DNA of 64,000 nucleotides. Origin: Mesorhizobium sp. ES1-1. Lineage in GTDB: Bacteria; Pseudomonadota; Alphaproteobacteria; Rhizobiales; Rhizobiaceae. Position numbers and translations under genes: made by a program. Shown here one piece after another: positions 35,401 to 43,733 of the stretch. The notes below the pieces were generated by a model. The model ran no database searches. It saw only the letters and a list, made by a program, of their open reading frames with translations, and had not been told where the DNA came from. The stretch is from assembly GCF_020164785.1 (NCBI RefSeq), contig NZ_JAIUGX010000010.1, forward strand, positions 1-64,000, given 5' to 3'. Position 1 is the stretch's first letter, and the number at the start of each line of letters is the position of its first letter.

Positions 35401-35836
35401 TTGCATATGCAAGCCACGCAAGACACGGCCCCTCACCGTGCTCGATTCGCGGAGCGGCTGACGATAGAAATGGGGTGTAAATTCATACAAATCAACGCCC
35501 CTTCTCGCTAGACCTCGCGATGCAAGCTGCACGTAGAGGTCTGCGCCCTTTGACAGCCTTGGCGAGGATCAGTGTTGCCCACCGATCTCACCGATTACGG
35601 GCCTCTATCTGCAGCCAGACCAAACTGAACTTCCTTGGCAATGTTCCAACGACGTCGAAAAATCGGGCTGGCAAAGCGACTGGAACAGCCGGCTCGGGCG
35701 CCAGGACGGTCGGCCACACATCGGACTGATCAGCAGGTCGTCATGCGATGAGCGCATGCCATAGCCATCAGTCCGCTCTTAGGTGATCGCACCCGTGCTG
35801 AATGGGGCGTTGTTTTGGGCGTCGCTGCCGGCTCGG
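35401..35836. other. Long intergenic stretch without a convincing gene
   Basis: About 436 bases. Short frames such as the one from 35520 have poor codon use and no ribosome site. The only signal I see is an EcfG-like motif on the minus strand at 35623-35647 that has no obvious gene after it. Confidence 0.5.
35623..35647 (-). promoter_or_regulatory. EcfG-type promoter motif, no clear target
   Basis: Read on the minus strand: GGAAC, 17 bases, GTT. It would direct transcription leftward toward the 3' end of the receiver gene at 34819, where no minus-strand gene is evident. It could drive a small or antisense RNA, or be chance. Confidence 0.3.
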
Positions 35837-36055
35837 CTATGGCGAAGACACGCTGTCGTCGCAGAAGTGCTCATAAATGATGCCGAGGATCTGCGACCGC
35901 ACCGCTTCCCGCGCCTCGGGCCGGATTACAGGCATCAAAAGATCGACCGTGTCTTTGACTTTTTTCGGCAGGTCGGCGCTAGCGTCCGTCAACTTACTGC
36001 CGTGAGCGTAGACATTCTCGGTGAGTTTCTTGTCCAGTTCGGAGAACAGTCCCAT
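35837..36055 (-). CDS. Small conserved-looking hypothetical protein
   Basis: A 72-residue soluble protein (MGLFSELDKKLTENVYAHG..., ending YEHFCDDSVSSP) that I do not recognise. Start ATG 36055 is chosen for its GGAG ribosome site seven bases upstream; the frame continues open to 36208 but without a family-like start. An exact EcfG-type promoter lies at 36080-36104 pointing into it, so it is a predicted general-stress gene, divergent from the next small gene. Confidence 0.7.
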   Translation of the reverse strand: MGLFSELDKKLTENVYAHGSKLTDASADLPKKVKDTVDLLMPVIRPEAREAVRSQILGIIYEHFCDDSVSSP

Positions 36056-36079
36056 GAGGTAGCTCCGTGTTTTTGCCGC

Positions 36080-36104
36080 AACATCTGGCAGCGTGATTGG
36101 TTCC
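36080..36104 (-). promoter_or_regulatory. EcfG-type promoter
   Basis: On the minus strand GGAAC (36104-36100), 17 bases, GTT (36082-36080). It is 25 bases before the ATG of the small gene at 36055, which fits a short leader. Confidence 0.7.
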
Positions 36105-36142
36105 GACCTGCGCCTTTGAAGCGTGCAATTCCTGACACCGAG

Positions 36143-36167
36143 GGAACATTCGCACCCTGTGCAAGTT
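36143..36167 (+). promoter_or_regulatory. EcfG-type promoter
   Basis: GGAAC (36143-36147), 17 bases, GTT (36165-36167), 44 bases before ATG 36211. With the minus-strand site at 36080-36104 it forms a divergent pair of stress promoters. Confidence 0.7.
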
Positions 36168-36210
36168 CGGCCCTTGTTTCCAATTGTTTGCCAGCCGGAG
36201 GAGATCAAGA

Positions 36211-36465
36211 ATGGCCAAGGACAAGGTGATGCCGGCGCAAGAGGCTGACAGACCGCCTATAAGATCGTCTGGCGCCGATGGCCTGCCCCATCCGCACCGC
36301 GACGCCCAGGACAGTGACGAAGGTGGCAGGCCGACAGTTCCCAAGACCGCCGGCGCGCCGCTAGCATCCGAATCGCCACTCGATAGCCGCGTTGCCAATC
36401 GCAATGCGGGCCGCCCCCGTCAGGCAAGCACGACGCCTCGCCCGACCGATAAGCCGCTGGGTTGA
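36211..36465 (+). CDS. Small disordered hydrophilic protein
   Basis: An 84-residue Pro-, Asp-, Arg- and Ser-rich protein (MAKDKVMPAQEADRPPIRS; ends PTDKPLG) with no hydrophobic core, probably intrinsically disordered. A strong GGAGGAG ribosome site precedes ATG 36211, and an exact EcfG-type promoter is 44 bases upstream, so it is very likely expressed in the general stress response. The composition recalls hydrophilin-like stress proteins, but I do not recognise a family. It is convergent with the SDR gene. Confidence 0.75.
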   Translation: MAKDKVMPAQEADRPPIRSSGADGLPHPHRDAQDSDEGGRPTVPKTAGAPLASESPLDSRVANRNAGRPRQASTTPRPTDKPLG

Positions 36466-36495
36466 AAAGAGTGCGGCGGCGCAGGCTGGTATTCC

Positions 36496-37518
36496 TCAGG
36501 GACCGCCTCCCCCGCCGACCGCGCCGTAGACCTGCCCGGTCGCGTAGCTGTCCTCCTGCGACGCCAGAAGCACATAGATCGAGGCGAGTTCGGCAGGCTG
36601 CCCCGGTCTGCCCATCGGGCTGTCGGCGCCAAACTGGGGGAGCTTTTCCGGGAACTGGCCGCCGCTCGGCTGTAGCGGCGTCCAGATTGGCCCGGGTGCA
36701 ACAGCGTTGACGCGGATGCCTTTCTTGGCCAGCTGCTTTGCCAGGCTCTTGGTAAAGTTCTGGCCGCAGGCCTTGGTCATGGCGTAGTCGACAAGCTCTT
36801 CGTCAGGATCGTAGGCGTTCACCGAGCTCGTGATGATGATGGACGACCCGGCATCCATGTGTCTCAGCGCCGCCTTGGTGATCCAGAACATGGCATAGAC
36901 ATTGGTCTTGAACGTCCAGTCGAAAGCTTCCGTGGTGATGTCGGCAAGCTCTTTCTGCGGGTGCTGGCGCGCGGCGTTGCTGACCAGTATGTCCAGTCCG
37001 CCGAGCCCGGCCACCGCATCCTCGACCAGCTTCTGGCAGAAGCTTTCCTCGCGGATGTCGCCAGGCAGCGGCAGCGCCTTCCTGCCGGCTGCCTCGATCA
37101 GCTGCACCACCTCCTTCGCGTCGGGCTCCTCCGCTGGCAGATAGCCGATGGCGACATCAGCACCTTCGCGCGCGAAGGCGATCGCGGCCGCGCGGCCCAT
37201 CCCGGAATCGCCGCCAGTGATAAGCGCCTTGCGGCCGGCCAGCCGGCCGGATCCCTTGTAGCTGTCTTCGCCGTGATCGGGCCGCGGATCCATTTTGCCC
37301 GCAAGGCCCGGCCACTCCTGCTGCTGCGGCTTGAATGGTGGCCGCGGATATTGCTTGGTCGGATCCTGCTTGGCAGGCGCCGCGGCCGGGCCGGAAGCCG
37401 CCGCTGCATTGGCCTGCTTTGCCTGTGCTGGCGCTACCAGCGCGGCAATCATGCCGCCGGCCATGCCGCCGACGACGGTTCGGCGCGACGTCGCGGCGGG
37501 ATTTGATTTGTCCGTCAT
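36496..37518 (-). CDS. Tat-exported short-chain dehydrogenase/reductase
   Basis: A 340-residue SDR. The N-terminus has a twin-arginine signal (TSRRTVVGGMAGGMIAALVAP, cut near residue 33), followed by a Pro/Gln-rich linker. The Rossmann part shows ALITGGDSGMGRAAAIAFA (TGxxxGxG), NAA at the strand-4 position, a Ser in ITSSVNAY, and YAMTKAC (YxxxK). It resembles E. coli YghA/YhdF-type oxidoreductases, which are often exported in rhizobia. The substrate is unknown. It follows the gene at 37583 on the same strand and probably shares its stress promoter. Confidence 0.9.
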   Translation of the reverse strand: MTDKSNPAATSRRTVVGGMAGGMIAALVAPAQAKQANAAAASGPAAAPAKQDPTKQYPRPPFKPQQQEWPGLAGKMDPRPDHGEDSYKGSGRLAGRKALITGGDSGMGRAAAIAFAREGADVAIGYLPAEEPDAKEVVQLIEAAGRKALPLPGDIREESFCQKLVEDAVAGLGGLDILVSNAARQHPQKELADITTEAFDWTFKTNVYAMFWITKAALRHMDAGSSIIITSSVNAYDPDEELVDYAMTKACGQNFTKSLAKQLAKKGIRVNAVAPGPIWTPLQPSGGQFPEKLPQFGADSPMGRPGQPAELASIYVLLASQEDSYATGQVYGAVGGGGGP

Positions 37519-37582
37519 GTCTTAGCTCCTGTTGAATGCCGGCTTTCCGGCGAAAAGCTGAGTTCTGTGGCGCTGATGCGCC

Positions 37583-37858
37583 TCAGCTGAAGGCTCCGCT
37601 GCGCTCCACGAATTTGTTGAAGCGGCTCTGTTTGCCGTTGCCGGCCTCGTCCTGGTGCAAAAAAGCCAGTTCGTTCTCATCGAAGATACGGAAGAACTCG
37701 TCCCACTCGATCGGTTCGAGCGTGTCTTCGGGTTCGCCGAAGTCGATCCGCAGGATGCCGCCCTTTCCGCTGGTGCGGACAACAGCCGGACGGCCGTCCC
37801 GCTCCTCGACCCAGTTGCGGATTTCGTCGTGGTTGGTTGTCTTTTTCGCTTCAGACAT
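37583..37858 (-). CDS. Conserved hypothetical protein (EcfG promoter upstream)
   Basis: A 91-residue acidic soluble protein: DHDEIRNWVEERDGRPAVV, then GGILRIDFGEPEDTLEPIEWDEFFRIFDE and SRFNKFV. This compact family is common in rhizobia and in my memory is often mislabelled as a glucan branching enzyme, but it is far too short for that and its role is unknown. AAAGG precedes ATG 37858. An exact EcfG-type promoter lies at 37896-37920. The SDR gene 64 bases downstream is probably in the same transcript. Confidence 0.8.
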   Translation of the reverse strand: MSEAKKTTNHDEIRNWVEERDGRPAVVRTSGKGGILRIDFGEPEDTLEPIEWDEFFRIFDENELAFLHQDEAGNGKQSRFNKFVERSGAFS

Positions 37859-37895
37859 CGCTTTGCCTTTCTCGCCATCGACCGATGAGCGGCCT

Positions 37896-37920
37896 AACAG
37901 CGGCGAAGCAGCAATGTTCC
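37896..37920 (-). promoter_or_regulatory. EcfG-type promoter
   Basis: On the minus strand GGAAC (37920-37916), 17 bases, GTT (37898-37896), 38 bases before ATG 37858. It should drive the small conserved gene and probably the Tat-SDR gene. Confidence 0.7.
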
Positions 37921-37988
37921 AAAACTCTGCGTTCGGCTTTGCGCCGCCCGGTCCCACGCTCGCGCGAAGGAACTTTGTTCAAACAAGG

Positions 37989-38013
37989 GAACAAAGCTGC
38001 CGCCCGCCAGTTC
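37989..38013 (+). promoter_or_regulatory. EcfG-type promoter of the sugar cluster
   Basis: GGAAC (37989-37993), 17 bases, GTT (38011-38013), 49 bases before the GTG of the first epimerase gene. It is divergent from the promoter at 37896 and appears to place the long overlapping operon 38062-46985 under general-stress control. Confidence 0.7.
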
Positions 38014-38061
38014 GGGGCGCCAACGCCAGATCTTGCCCAAACCAATCTCAGAGGAGTCATC

Positions 38062-39168
38062 GTGAAACGCATATTGGTTACGGGAGGCTGCGGCTTCATT
38101 GGCCGTCACGTCGCCGAGGAGCTTGTGGAACATGGCTATGAGGTGCGTATCCTCGATTCACTGCTGGAGCAGGTGCATGGCGCCGAAGCCATCGCTCTTC
38201 CCGGCGGCGCCGAGTTGATGAAGGGCGATATCCGCGACCGCGAGGCCGTGATCGAGGCGCTGTCGGACGTCGACGCAGTCGTTCACCTAGCCGCCGAAGT
38301 CGGTGTTGGCCAGTCCATGTATGAGATCGCCCGCTATGTCGGCACCAACGATCTCGGCAGCGCGATCCTCCTGGAGGCACTCATCAAGCAACCGGTCGAG
38401 CGCATCGTCGTGGCCTCCTCGATGAGCATCTATGGCGAGGGCCTGTACGAAACCGCGGACGGTCGGCGTATCGATGACGCCCGCCGCAAGGCCGGCGATA
38501 TCAAGAGCGGCCAGTGGGACCTTCTGTCGGGCACCGGAGACAGGCTTTCGCCTGTCCCCACCGATGAAGAGAAGCGGGCTGATCTCGCTTCTATCTATGC
38601 GCTGACCAAATACGCGCAGGAGCGGGCCGTGCTGATCTTCGGCCAGGCTTACGGCATCGACGCGGTGGCGCTGCGCCTCTTCAACGTCTTCGGCGCCGGG
38701 CAGGCGCTGTCCAATCCTTACACCGGCGTGCTTGCCAATTTCGCGTCGCGTCTGGCGAATGGCCAGCGGCCGATGATCTTCGAGGATGGCGAGCAGAAGC
38801 GCGACTTTGTCCATGTGCGCGACGTCGCGCGTGCCTTTCGCCTGGCGTTGGAACAGCGTCAGGCGCATGGCCACGCCATTAACATCGGCAGCGGCCGTTC
38901 CTACACGATCAGCGAAGTCGCCCGCCTGCTCGCCGAAGCGATGGGCGAGCCCGGCCTGTCGCCGGAGATCCTCGGCAAGTCACGCTCGGGCGATATACGC
39001 AACTGCTTTGCCGATATTTCTAAAGCGCACGAATTGCTCGGCTTCGAACCGGAACACCGGCTGGAACACTCTCTCGACGAGTTTGTCGCCTGGGTACGCA
39101 ACACCGTCGCCATCGACCGGGGTGCCGACATGAAGCGGGAATTGGAAGAACGGGGACTGGTGTCATGA
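38062..39168 (+). CDS. NAD-dependent nucleotide-sugar epimerase/dehydratase
   Basis: A 368-residue extended SDR: NAD motif GGCGFIGRH at the N-terminus, SSMSIYGEG around the catalytic Ser, and YALTKYAQE (YxxxK). The C-terminal half has GDIRNCFADISKAHELLGFEP, the sugar-nucleotide domain typical of UDP-glucose 4-epimerase relatives. GTG 38062 has GAGGAG six bases upstream; a longer frame from 37837 runs across the promoter and is rejected. It is the first gene of the operon and overlaps the next by four bases. The exact sugar is not readable. Confidence 0.9.
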   Translation: MKRILVTGGCGFIGRHVAEELVEHGYEVRILDSLLEQVHGAEAIALPGGAELMKGDIRDREAVIEALSDVDAVVHLAAEVGVGQSMYEIARYVGTNDLGSAILLEALIKQPVERIVVASSMSIYGEGLYETADGRRIDDARRKAGDIKSGQWDLLSGTGDRLSPVPTDEEKRADLASIYALTKYAQERAVLIFGQAYGIDAVALRLFNVFGAGQALSNPYTGVLANFASRLANGQRPMIFEDGEQKRDFVHVRDVARAFRLALEQRQAHGHAINIGSGRSYTISEVARLLAEAMGEPGLSPEILGKSRSGDIRNCFADISKAHELLGFEPEHRLEHSLDEFVAWVRNTVAIDRGADMKRELEERGLVS

Positions 39169-40226
39169 GCCATCATCGCCAGGCTGCCGTTGCCATTGTC
39201 GGCGGCAGCGGTTTCATCGGCTCCAATCTCGCCGACAGCCTGATGTCGGATGGCAAGCCGGTGCTGGTCATCGACAATCTCAGCCGGCCCGGCGTCGAGC
39301 AGAACCTGCAATGGCTGGCGCAGAAACACGGCAATCTGCTTGCCGTCGAGCGAGCGGACGTGCGCGATGCGAAGGCGATGATGTCTGCGCTGGCTGCCGC
39401 AAAAGCCATATTCCATCTGGCCGCGCAGACAGCCGTGACTACCAGCCTTGCCGACCCGGCGGAAGATCTCGATGTCAATGTGAGGGGCACGTTCCATGTG
39501 CTGGAAGCGGGGGGCCGGGTCGGCGCGCCGGTGATCTTCGCCAGCACCAATAAGGTCTATGGCGCATTGCCGCAGATCGCCGTGCGTCAAGCGCGTGACC
39601 ACTACGAGCCTTGCGACGACGATATCCGCGCCAACGGCGTCGGGGAGGACGTAGGCCTGGACTTCTGCACGCCCTATGGCTGTTCCAAGGGCGCGGCTGA
39701 CCAATATGTCCTCGACTACGCCAAGTCCTACGGCTTGAGCACGGCGGTGCTGCGCATGAGCTGCATTTACGGACCGCGCCAATTCGGCACCGAGGATCAG
39801 GGCTGGGTGGCGCATTTCCTGCTTAGCGCACTCGCCGGCCGCCCCATTACCATTTACGGCGACGGTCTCCAGGTGCGCGACATCCTGCATGTCAACGATG
39901 CGGTTGCCGCCTATCGCGGCGTTCTTGCCCGCATCGATGATCTCAAGGGCCAGGCCTTCAACCTGGGTGGGGGACCGCGCAACGCTGTCAGCCTGCGGGC
40001 GCTGGTGGCCGAGATCGCAAGCATGACCGGTGAAAACATCGCGCTTCACTACGACCGCGGGCGGACCGGCGACCAACCGTTCTTCGTTGCCGACACCCGC
40101 AAGATCGAAGCCGCGCTGGGCTGGCAGGCGAAATTCTCCTGGCGAGATGGCCTACGCGATCTCGCCGCCTGGCTGCGGCAGCATCGTTTGGCGCCTGGGC
40201 TCGAAGCCGCGAGGTACGTTGCATGA
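39165..40226 (+). CDS. CDP-paratose 2-epimerase-like nucleotide-sugar epimerase
   Basis: A 353-residue extended SDR. NAD motif GGSGFIGSN, STNKVYG, TPYGCSKGAADQYVLDYA (YxxxK variant YGCSK), and RQFGTEDQGWVAHFLL. These last two blocks are the pattern I associate with CDP-paratose/tyvelose 2-epimerases, which invert C2 of 3,6-dideoxyhexoses; no dideoxysugar pathway genes are nearby, so the true substrate may differ. It overlaps both neighbours by four bases. Confidence 0.85.
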   Translation: MSHHRQAAVAIVGGSGFIGSNLADSLMSDGKPVLVIDNLSRPGVEQNLQWLAQKHGNLLAVERADVRDAKAMMSALAAAKAIFHLAAQTAVTTSLADPAEDLDVNVRGTFHVLEAGGRVGAPVIFASTNKVYGALPQIAVRQARDHYEPCDDDIRANGVGEDVGLDFCTPYGCSKGAADQYVLDYAKSYGLSTAVLRMSCIYGPRQFGTEDQGWVAHFLLSALAGRPITIYGDGLQVRDILHVNDAVAAYRGVLARIDDLKGQAFNLGGGPRNAVSLRALVAEIASMTGENIALHYDRGRTGDQPFFVADTRKIEAALGWQAKFSWRDGLRDLAAWLRQHRLAPGLEAARYVA

Positions 40227-41515
40227 AAGTCGCCTTGGTCAATCCCTTCTGGACATACACGCACAGCATCTACTTCGGCTGCCGCCAGCCGCATCTGCCG
40301 CTGGAACTCGGCTATTCCAAGGCAATGTTGGAGACTGAAGGCCACGAGGTGCTGATGCTGGACGGGCAATTGCAATCGCTCGACAACGCCATGCTTGCCG
40401 AGCGAGTGGCAGACTTCGCACCAGATATCACGGTCGTGACCACCGCGCCGACCTATCTGTTCTGGCGCTGCGCTCCGCCGGAGCTGCGCGTGCCCGGGGA
40501 ATTCCTCGGCCATCTCGCGGGACGCGGCGGCCGCACCGTCGCGGTCGGACCGCATGGCTCGGCGACACCGGCGCCCACTCTGCGCAAGCTCGGCGTAGAT
40601 ATCGTCGTCAAAGGCGAATGCGAGGAGATCATCGCCGATCTCGCCCGACACCGCGACTGGCAAAACGTGCCGCACACGGCGCGCCTGGTCAATGGCACGC
40701 TCGCAGCCAATGGGGGCGCACATGCAAGCCGATTCGTCGACCACCCTGCCCTGCACTGGCCCTCCGAATGGATCGCTGCCCATGCGCATCATCACCATCG
40801 GTTCGACGCCGACCAGCACGGTGCGGGCGCCGAGGTGGAGGCGTCGCGAGGGTGTCCCTACAATTGCAGCTTTTGCGCCAAGATCGATTTCCGCGATGGC
40901 TATCGCCGCCGCAATCACGACGCCGTTATCGCCGAGATCGACGGGCTGATCGCGCAAGGTGTCGGCTATATCTACTTCATCGACGAGATTTTCCTGCCGC
41001 AGAAAGCCCTTCTGGAGGCGCTGGTCGAGCGCAACATTCAGTTCGGCGTGCAGACCCGCATCGATCTCTGGAAACCCGATCTGTTGCGGCTGCTGGGCGA
41101 GGCCGGCTGCGTGTCGGTTGAAGCTGGCCTCGAAAGCCTCACCGTCGAAGGCCGTGAGATGCTGGCGAAGCGGTGCCGGCTGGGCACCGAGGAACTCGCC
41201 GCGCTGCTGGTCGACGCCCGTCGTCACATCCCCTTCGTACAGGCCAATCTGATCGGCGTCGTCGAGGACGATCCGGCGCTTGTGGATTATTGGCGCAAGC
41301 ACCTCATCGACAATGGCGTGTGGGCAAATGAGCCGGTGCCCCTTTACCCCTATCCAAGTTCGCCCAGCTACCGCGAGCTGTGGGGTGAGCCCGACGATCT
41401 TGCCTGGGAACGTGCCCACGATCACTATCTCGCCTCCTTCGAGACCTTCAGCGACATCCAGGAAAGACGCCCACGCGCGCTGGCGGAACTGGAGGCCACG
41501 TGCTGCAGTCACTGA
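40223..41515 (+). CDS. B12-binding domain radical SAM protein
   Basis: A 430-residue class-B-type radical SAM enzyme. The N-terminal 150 residues form a cobalamin-binding-like Rossmann fold (ALVNPFWTYTHS; GHEVLMLDGQ; VAVGPHGSATPAPTL) without the DxHxxG histidine. The radical SAM cluster motif is CPYNCSFC (CxxxCxxC) near residue 213, followed by YIYFIDEIFLPQ and SVEAGLESL. Relatives methylate unreactive carbons or rearrange rings. Its place between sugar epimerases and glycosyltransferases suggests it acts on a sugar or glycoside. Four- and sixteen-base overlaps join it to its neighbours. Confidence 0.9.
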   Translation: MKVALVNPFWTYTHSIYFGCRQPHLPLELGYSKAMLETEGHEVLMLDGQLQSLDNAMLAERVADFAPDITVVTTAPTYLFWRCAPPELRVPGEFLGHLAGRGGRTVAVGPHGSATPAPTLRKLGVDIVVKGECEEIIADLARHRDWQNVPHTARLVNGTLAANGGAHASRFVDHPALHWPSEWIAAHAHHHHRFDADQHGAGAEVEASRGCPYNCSFCAKIDFRDGYRRRNHDAVIAEIDGLIAQGVGYIYFIDEIFLPQKALLEALVERNIQFGVQTRIDLWKPDLLRLLGEAGCVSVEAGLESLTVEGREMLAKRCRLGTEELAALLVDARRHIPFVQANLIGVVEDDPALVDYWRKHLIDNGVWANEPVPLYPYPSSPSYRELWGEPDDLAWERAHDHYLASFETFSDIQERRPRALAELEATCCSH

Positions 41516-42600
41516 TCCGTCATCCGCGGCGCATTCTTATGACCACCGATGCGGTCGGTGGTGTGTGGCGCTATTCGCTCGATCTGGCGCGCGCCCTGGC
41601 GGCCGAAGGCAATAGCGTGGTGCTGGCGGGGCTGGGACCTGAGCCGTCGCGAGCCCAGGCGGACGAGGCTCGGGCTTTTGCGGCGCTGGAGTGGCTCACC
41701 ACTCCGCCGGACTGGATGGCCCGCGATGAGAAAGATCTCGATCGGTTGCCCGTCGAACTCCAGGCCCTCGTCAGCGCTCACGCGATCGATCTGATGCATC
41801 TCAACGCCCCGGCGCAGGCGGCCGGCCTCGAGCTCCGCTGCCCAATCGTGGCGATGTCGCATTCCTGCGTCATGACCTGGTTGCATGCCGTGCGCGGCGA
41901 CGTCGTCGCCGGCGATTGGGCCTGGCACCGGGAGCGCAATAGAGCGGGGTTCGATCGGGCCGATGCCGTAATAGCACCGAGCCAAAGCCATGCCGCGGCG
42001 CTGCAGGCCTGCTATGGGCCGATTGCAAGACTGTCCGTCGTCCACAATGGCGCTGGACCATGCCCGGCAGGCGAAGGGCGTGACGGTTTCGTCTTTGCTG
42101 CCGCGCGCTGGTGGGACGAGGGCAAGAACGCCGGCACTCTCGATAAGGCGGCAGCGATCGCGCCGTGGCCGGTCTACGCGGCAGGACCCCTCGACGGCCC
42201 CAACGGGCAGCGGGCCAGTCTTGCCAATTGCTGCGGGCTTGGACCGGTCGGACATGACGAAGTGCGCCGACTGATGGCGAGGGCAGGCATGTTCGTGTCG
42301 CCGTCTATCTATGAGCCGTTCGGGCTTGCCGCGCTCGAAGCCGCGATGTCCGGTACACCTCTGGTGCTCGCCGACATCCCAACCTATCGCGAGATCTGGG
42401 ACGGCGCGGCCTTGTTCTTCGAGGCGCGCGACGCCGATCAGCTTGCGGACTGCGTCGCCCGGCTTGCCGAAGATGGTGAACTGCGGCGCCAGTTCGGCAG
42501 CCTGGCGGCGGATCGGGGCCGCAGGTTCTCTTTGCCGGTCCAGGCGGGCGCAACGAGCGAAATCTACGATCTGGCGGCTGTGGCCGCCGCAGGACGCTAG
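41500..42600 (+). CDS. Glycosyltransferase family 4-like
   Basis: A 366-residue GT-B glycosyltransferase. The acceptor half opens RILMTTDAVGGVWRYSLDLARAL; the donor half contains FVFAARWWDEGKN, SPSIYEPFGLAALEAAMSGTPLVLAD (the EPFGLxxxEA nucleotide-sugar block). The start is GTG, inside the end of the radical SAM gene (16-base overlap). The donor is unknown. Confidence 0.9.
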   Translation: MLQSLIRHPRRILMTTDAVGGVWRYSLDLARALAAEGNSVVLAGLGPEPSRAQADEARAFAALEWLTTPPDWMARDEKDLDRLPVELQALVSAHAIDLMHLNAPAQAAGLELRCPIVAMSHSCVMTWLHAVRGDVVAGDWAWHRERNRAGFDRADAVIAPSQSHAAALQACYGPIARLSVVHNGAGPCPAGEGRDGFVFAAARWWDEGKNAGTLDKAAAIAPWPVYAAGPLDGPNGQRASLANCCGLGPVGHDEVRRLMARAGMFVSPSIYEPFGLAALEAAMSGTPLVLADIPTYREIWDGAALFFEARDADQLADCVARLAEDGELRRQFGSLAADRGRRFSLPVQAGATSEIYDLAAVAAAGR

Positions 42601-42602
42601 CC

Positions 42603-43733
42603 ATGAAATTTCTGTTCTACACCCACTCTGCCGTTTCCGACTGGAACCACGGCAACGCGCATTTCCAGCGCGGGATCATGCGCGAACTCACTGCACGTGG
42701 ACATCATGTCATTGCGCTGGAGCCGGCGGACGGCTGGAGCCGCTCCAACCTTCTGGCCGAGAAGGGACGTTCCGCCATCGAACGCTTCCGCGATGACTTC
42801 CCGGAATTGACCTCGGTGATGTATGACCCGGTCTTCGATCATGAAGCCTGGTTTGCCGACGCCGATGTGGTGATCGTCCATGAATGGACGGCGCCCGACC
42901 TTGTGGCACGCGTCGGGCGTGCGCGGGCCAATGGCGGCGATTTCACCCTTCTTTTCCACGACACGCACCACCGGGCGGTATCGGCAACGCAAGAGATCTC
43001 GGCCCTGGAGCTGGAGAATTATGACGGCGTCCTGGTTTTTGGGGAGACCTTGCGCGATGGCTATCTTCGCGCCGGGTGGGGCAAGCGTGTCTTCACCTGG
43101 CATGAGGCGGCCGACGACCGATTGTTCAGGCCATTGCCCGGCATCGATCCCGGAGCGGATCTGGTCTGGATCGGCAATTGGGGCGACGACGAGCGGACCG
43201 CCGAGATAACCGAATTTCTGATCCAACCGGCGCGCGAGCTTGGCTTGTCGGGAACCGTTCATGGCGTGCGCTACCCGCCCGAAGCCTTGGCGGCACTGGC
43301 TGCAGCCGGCCTGCGCCATGAAGGCTGGATTGCCAACGCCGACGTGCCTGAGGCCTTCGCCCATCACCGCGTCACGATGCACATTCCCCGCCGGGCGTAT
43401 CGGGAAAGCCTTCGTGGTATTCCCACCATCCGAATGTTCGAAGCGCTGGCCTGCGGTATTCCGCTGGTTTCGGCACCCTGGTCTGACACCGAAGGGCTGT
43501 TTCGCGCCGGCCAAGACTTCCTGTTTGCCCGCGACGGCGCCGAAATGAGCCAGCACCTGCGCGACATACGGCACGACCAGGCGCTTGCGGCGTCGCTCTC
43601 GGCGTCCGGTCTCGAGACCATTCGCGCGCGGCACACATGCCGGCACCGAGCCGACGAGCTGTTCGAAATTCTTGCCGGATGCGGCAATCGCCACGTGTCC
43701 GAAGATTTGCCGGCAAAGGAGGCCGCCGCATGA
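42603..43733 (+). CDS. CgeB-like glycosyltransferase (1 of 3)
   Basis: A 376-residue GT-B protein. It opens MKFLFYTHSAVSDWNHGNAHFQRGI, and the donor half has LVWIGNWGDDER and IPTIRMFEALACGIPLVSAPW. The pattern fits the CgeB/Glyco_trans_1_2 group. The opening and the RMFEALACG block are paralogous to those of the next two genes, so the three probably arose by tandem duplication and add successive sugars. It starts two bases after the previous stop and overlaps the next gene by four bases. Confidence 0.87.
   Translation: MKFLFYTHSAVSDWNHGNAHFQRGIMRELTARGHHVIALEPADGWSRSNLLAEKGRSAIERFRDDFPELTSVMYDPVFDHEAWFADADVVIVHEWTAPDLVARVGRARANGGDFTLLFHDTHHRAVSATQEISALELENYDGVLVFGETLRDGYLRAGWGKRVFTWHEAADDRLFRPLPGIDPGADLVWIGNWGDDERTAEITEFLIQPARELGLSGTVHGVRYPPEALAALAAAGLRHEGWIANADVPEAFAHHRVTMHIPRRAYRESLRGIPTIRMFEALACGIPLVSAPWSDTEGLFRAGQDFLFARDGAEMSQHLRDIRHDQALAASLSASGLETIRARHTCRHRADELFEILAGCGNRHVSEDLPAKEAAA

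Noticed and set aside
40049..41512. A 487-codon open frame on the minus strand
   Set aside because: Antisense to the B12 radical SAM gene, whose CxxxCxxC motif and operon overlaps are clear.
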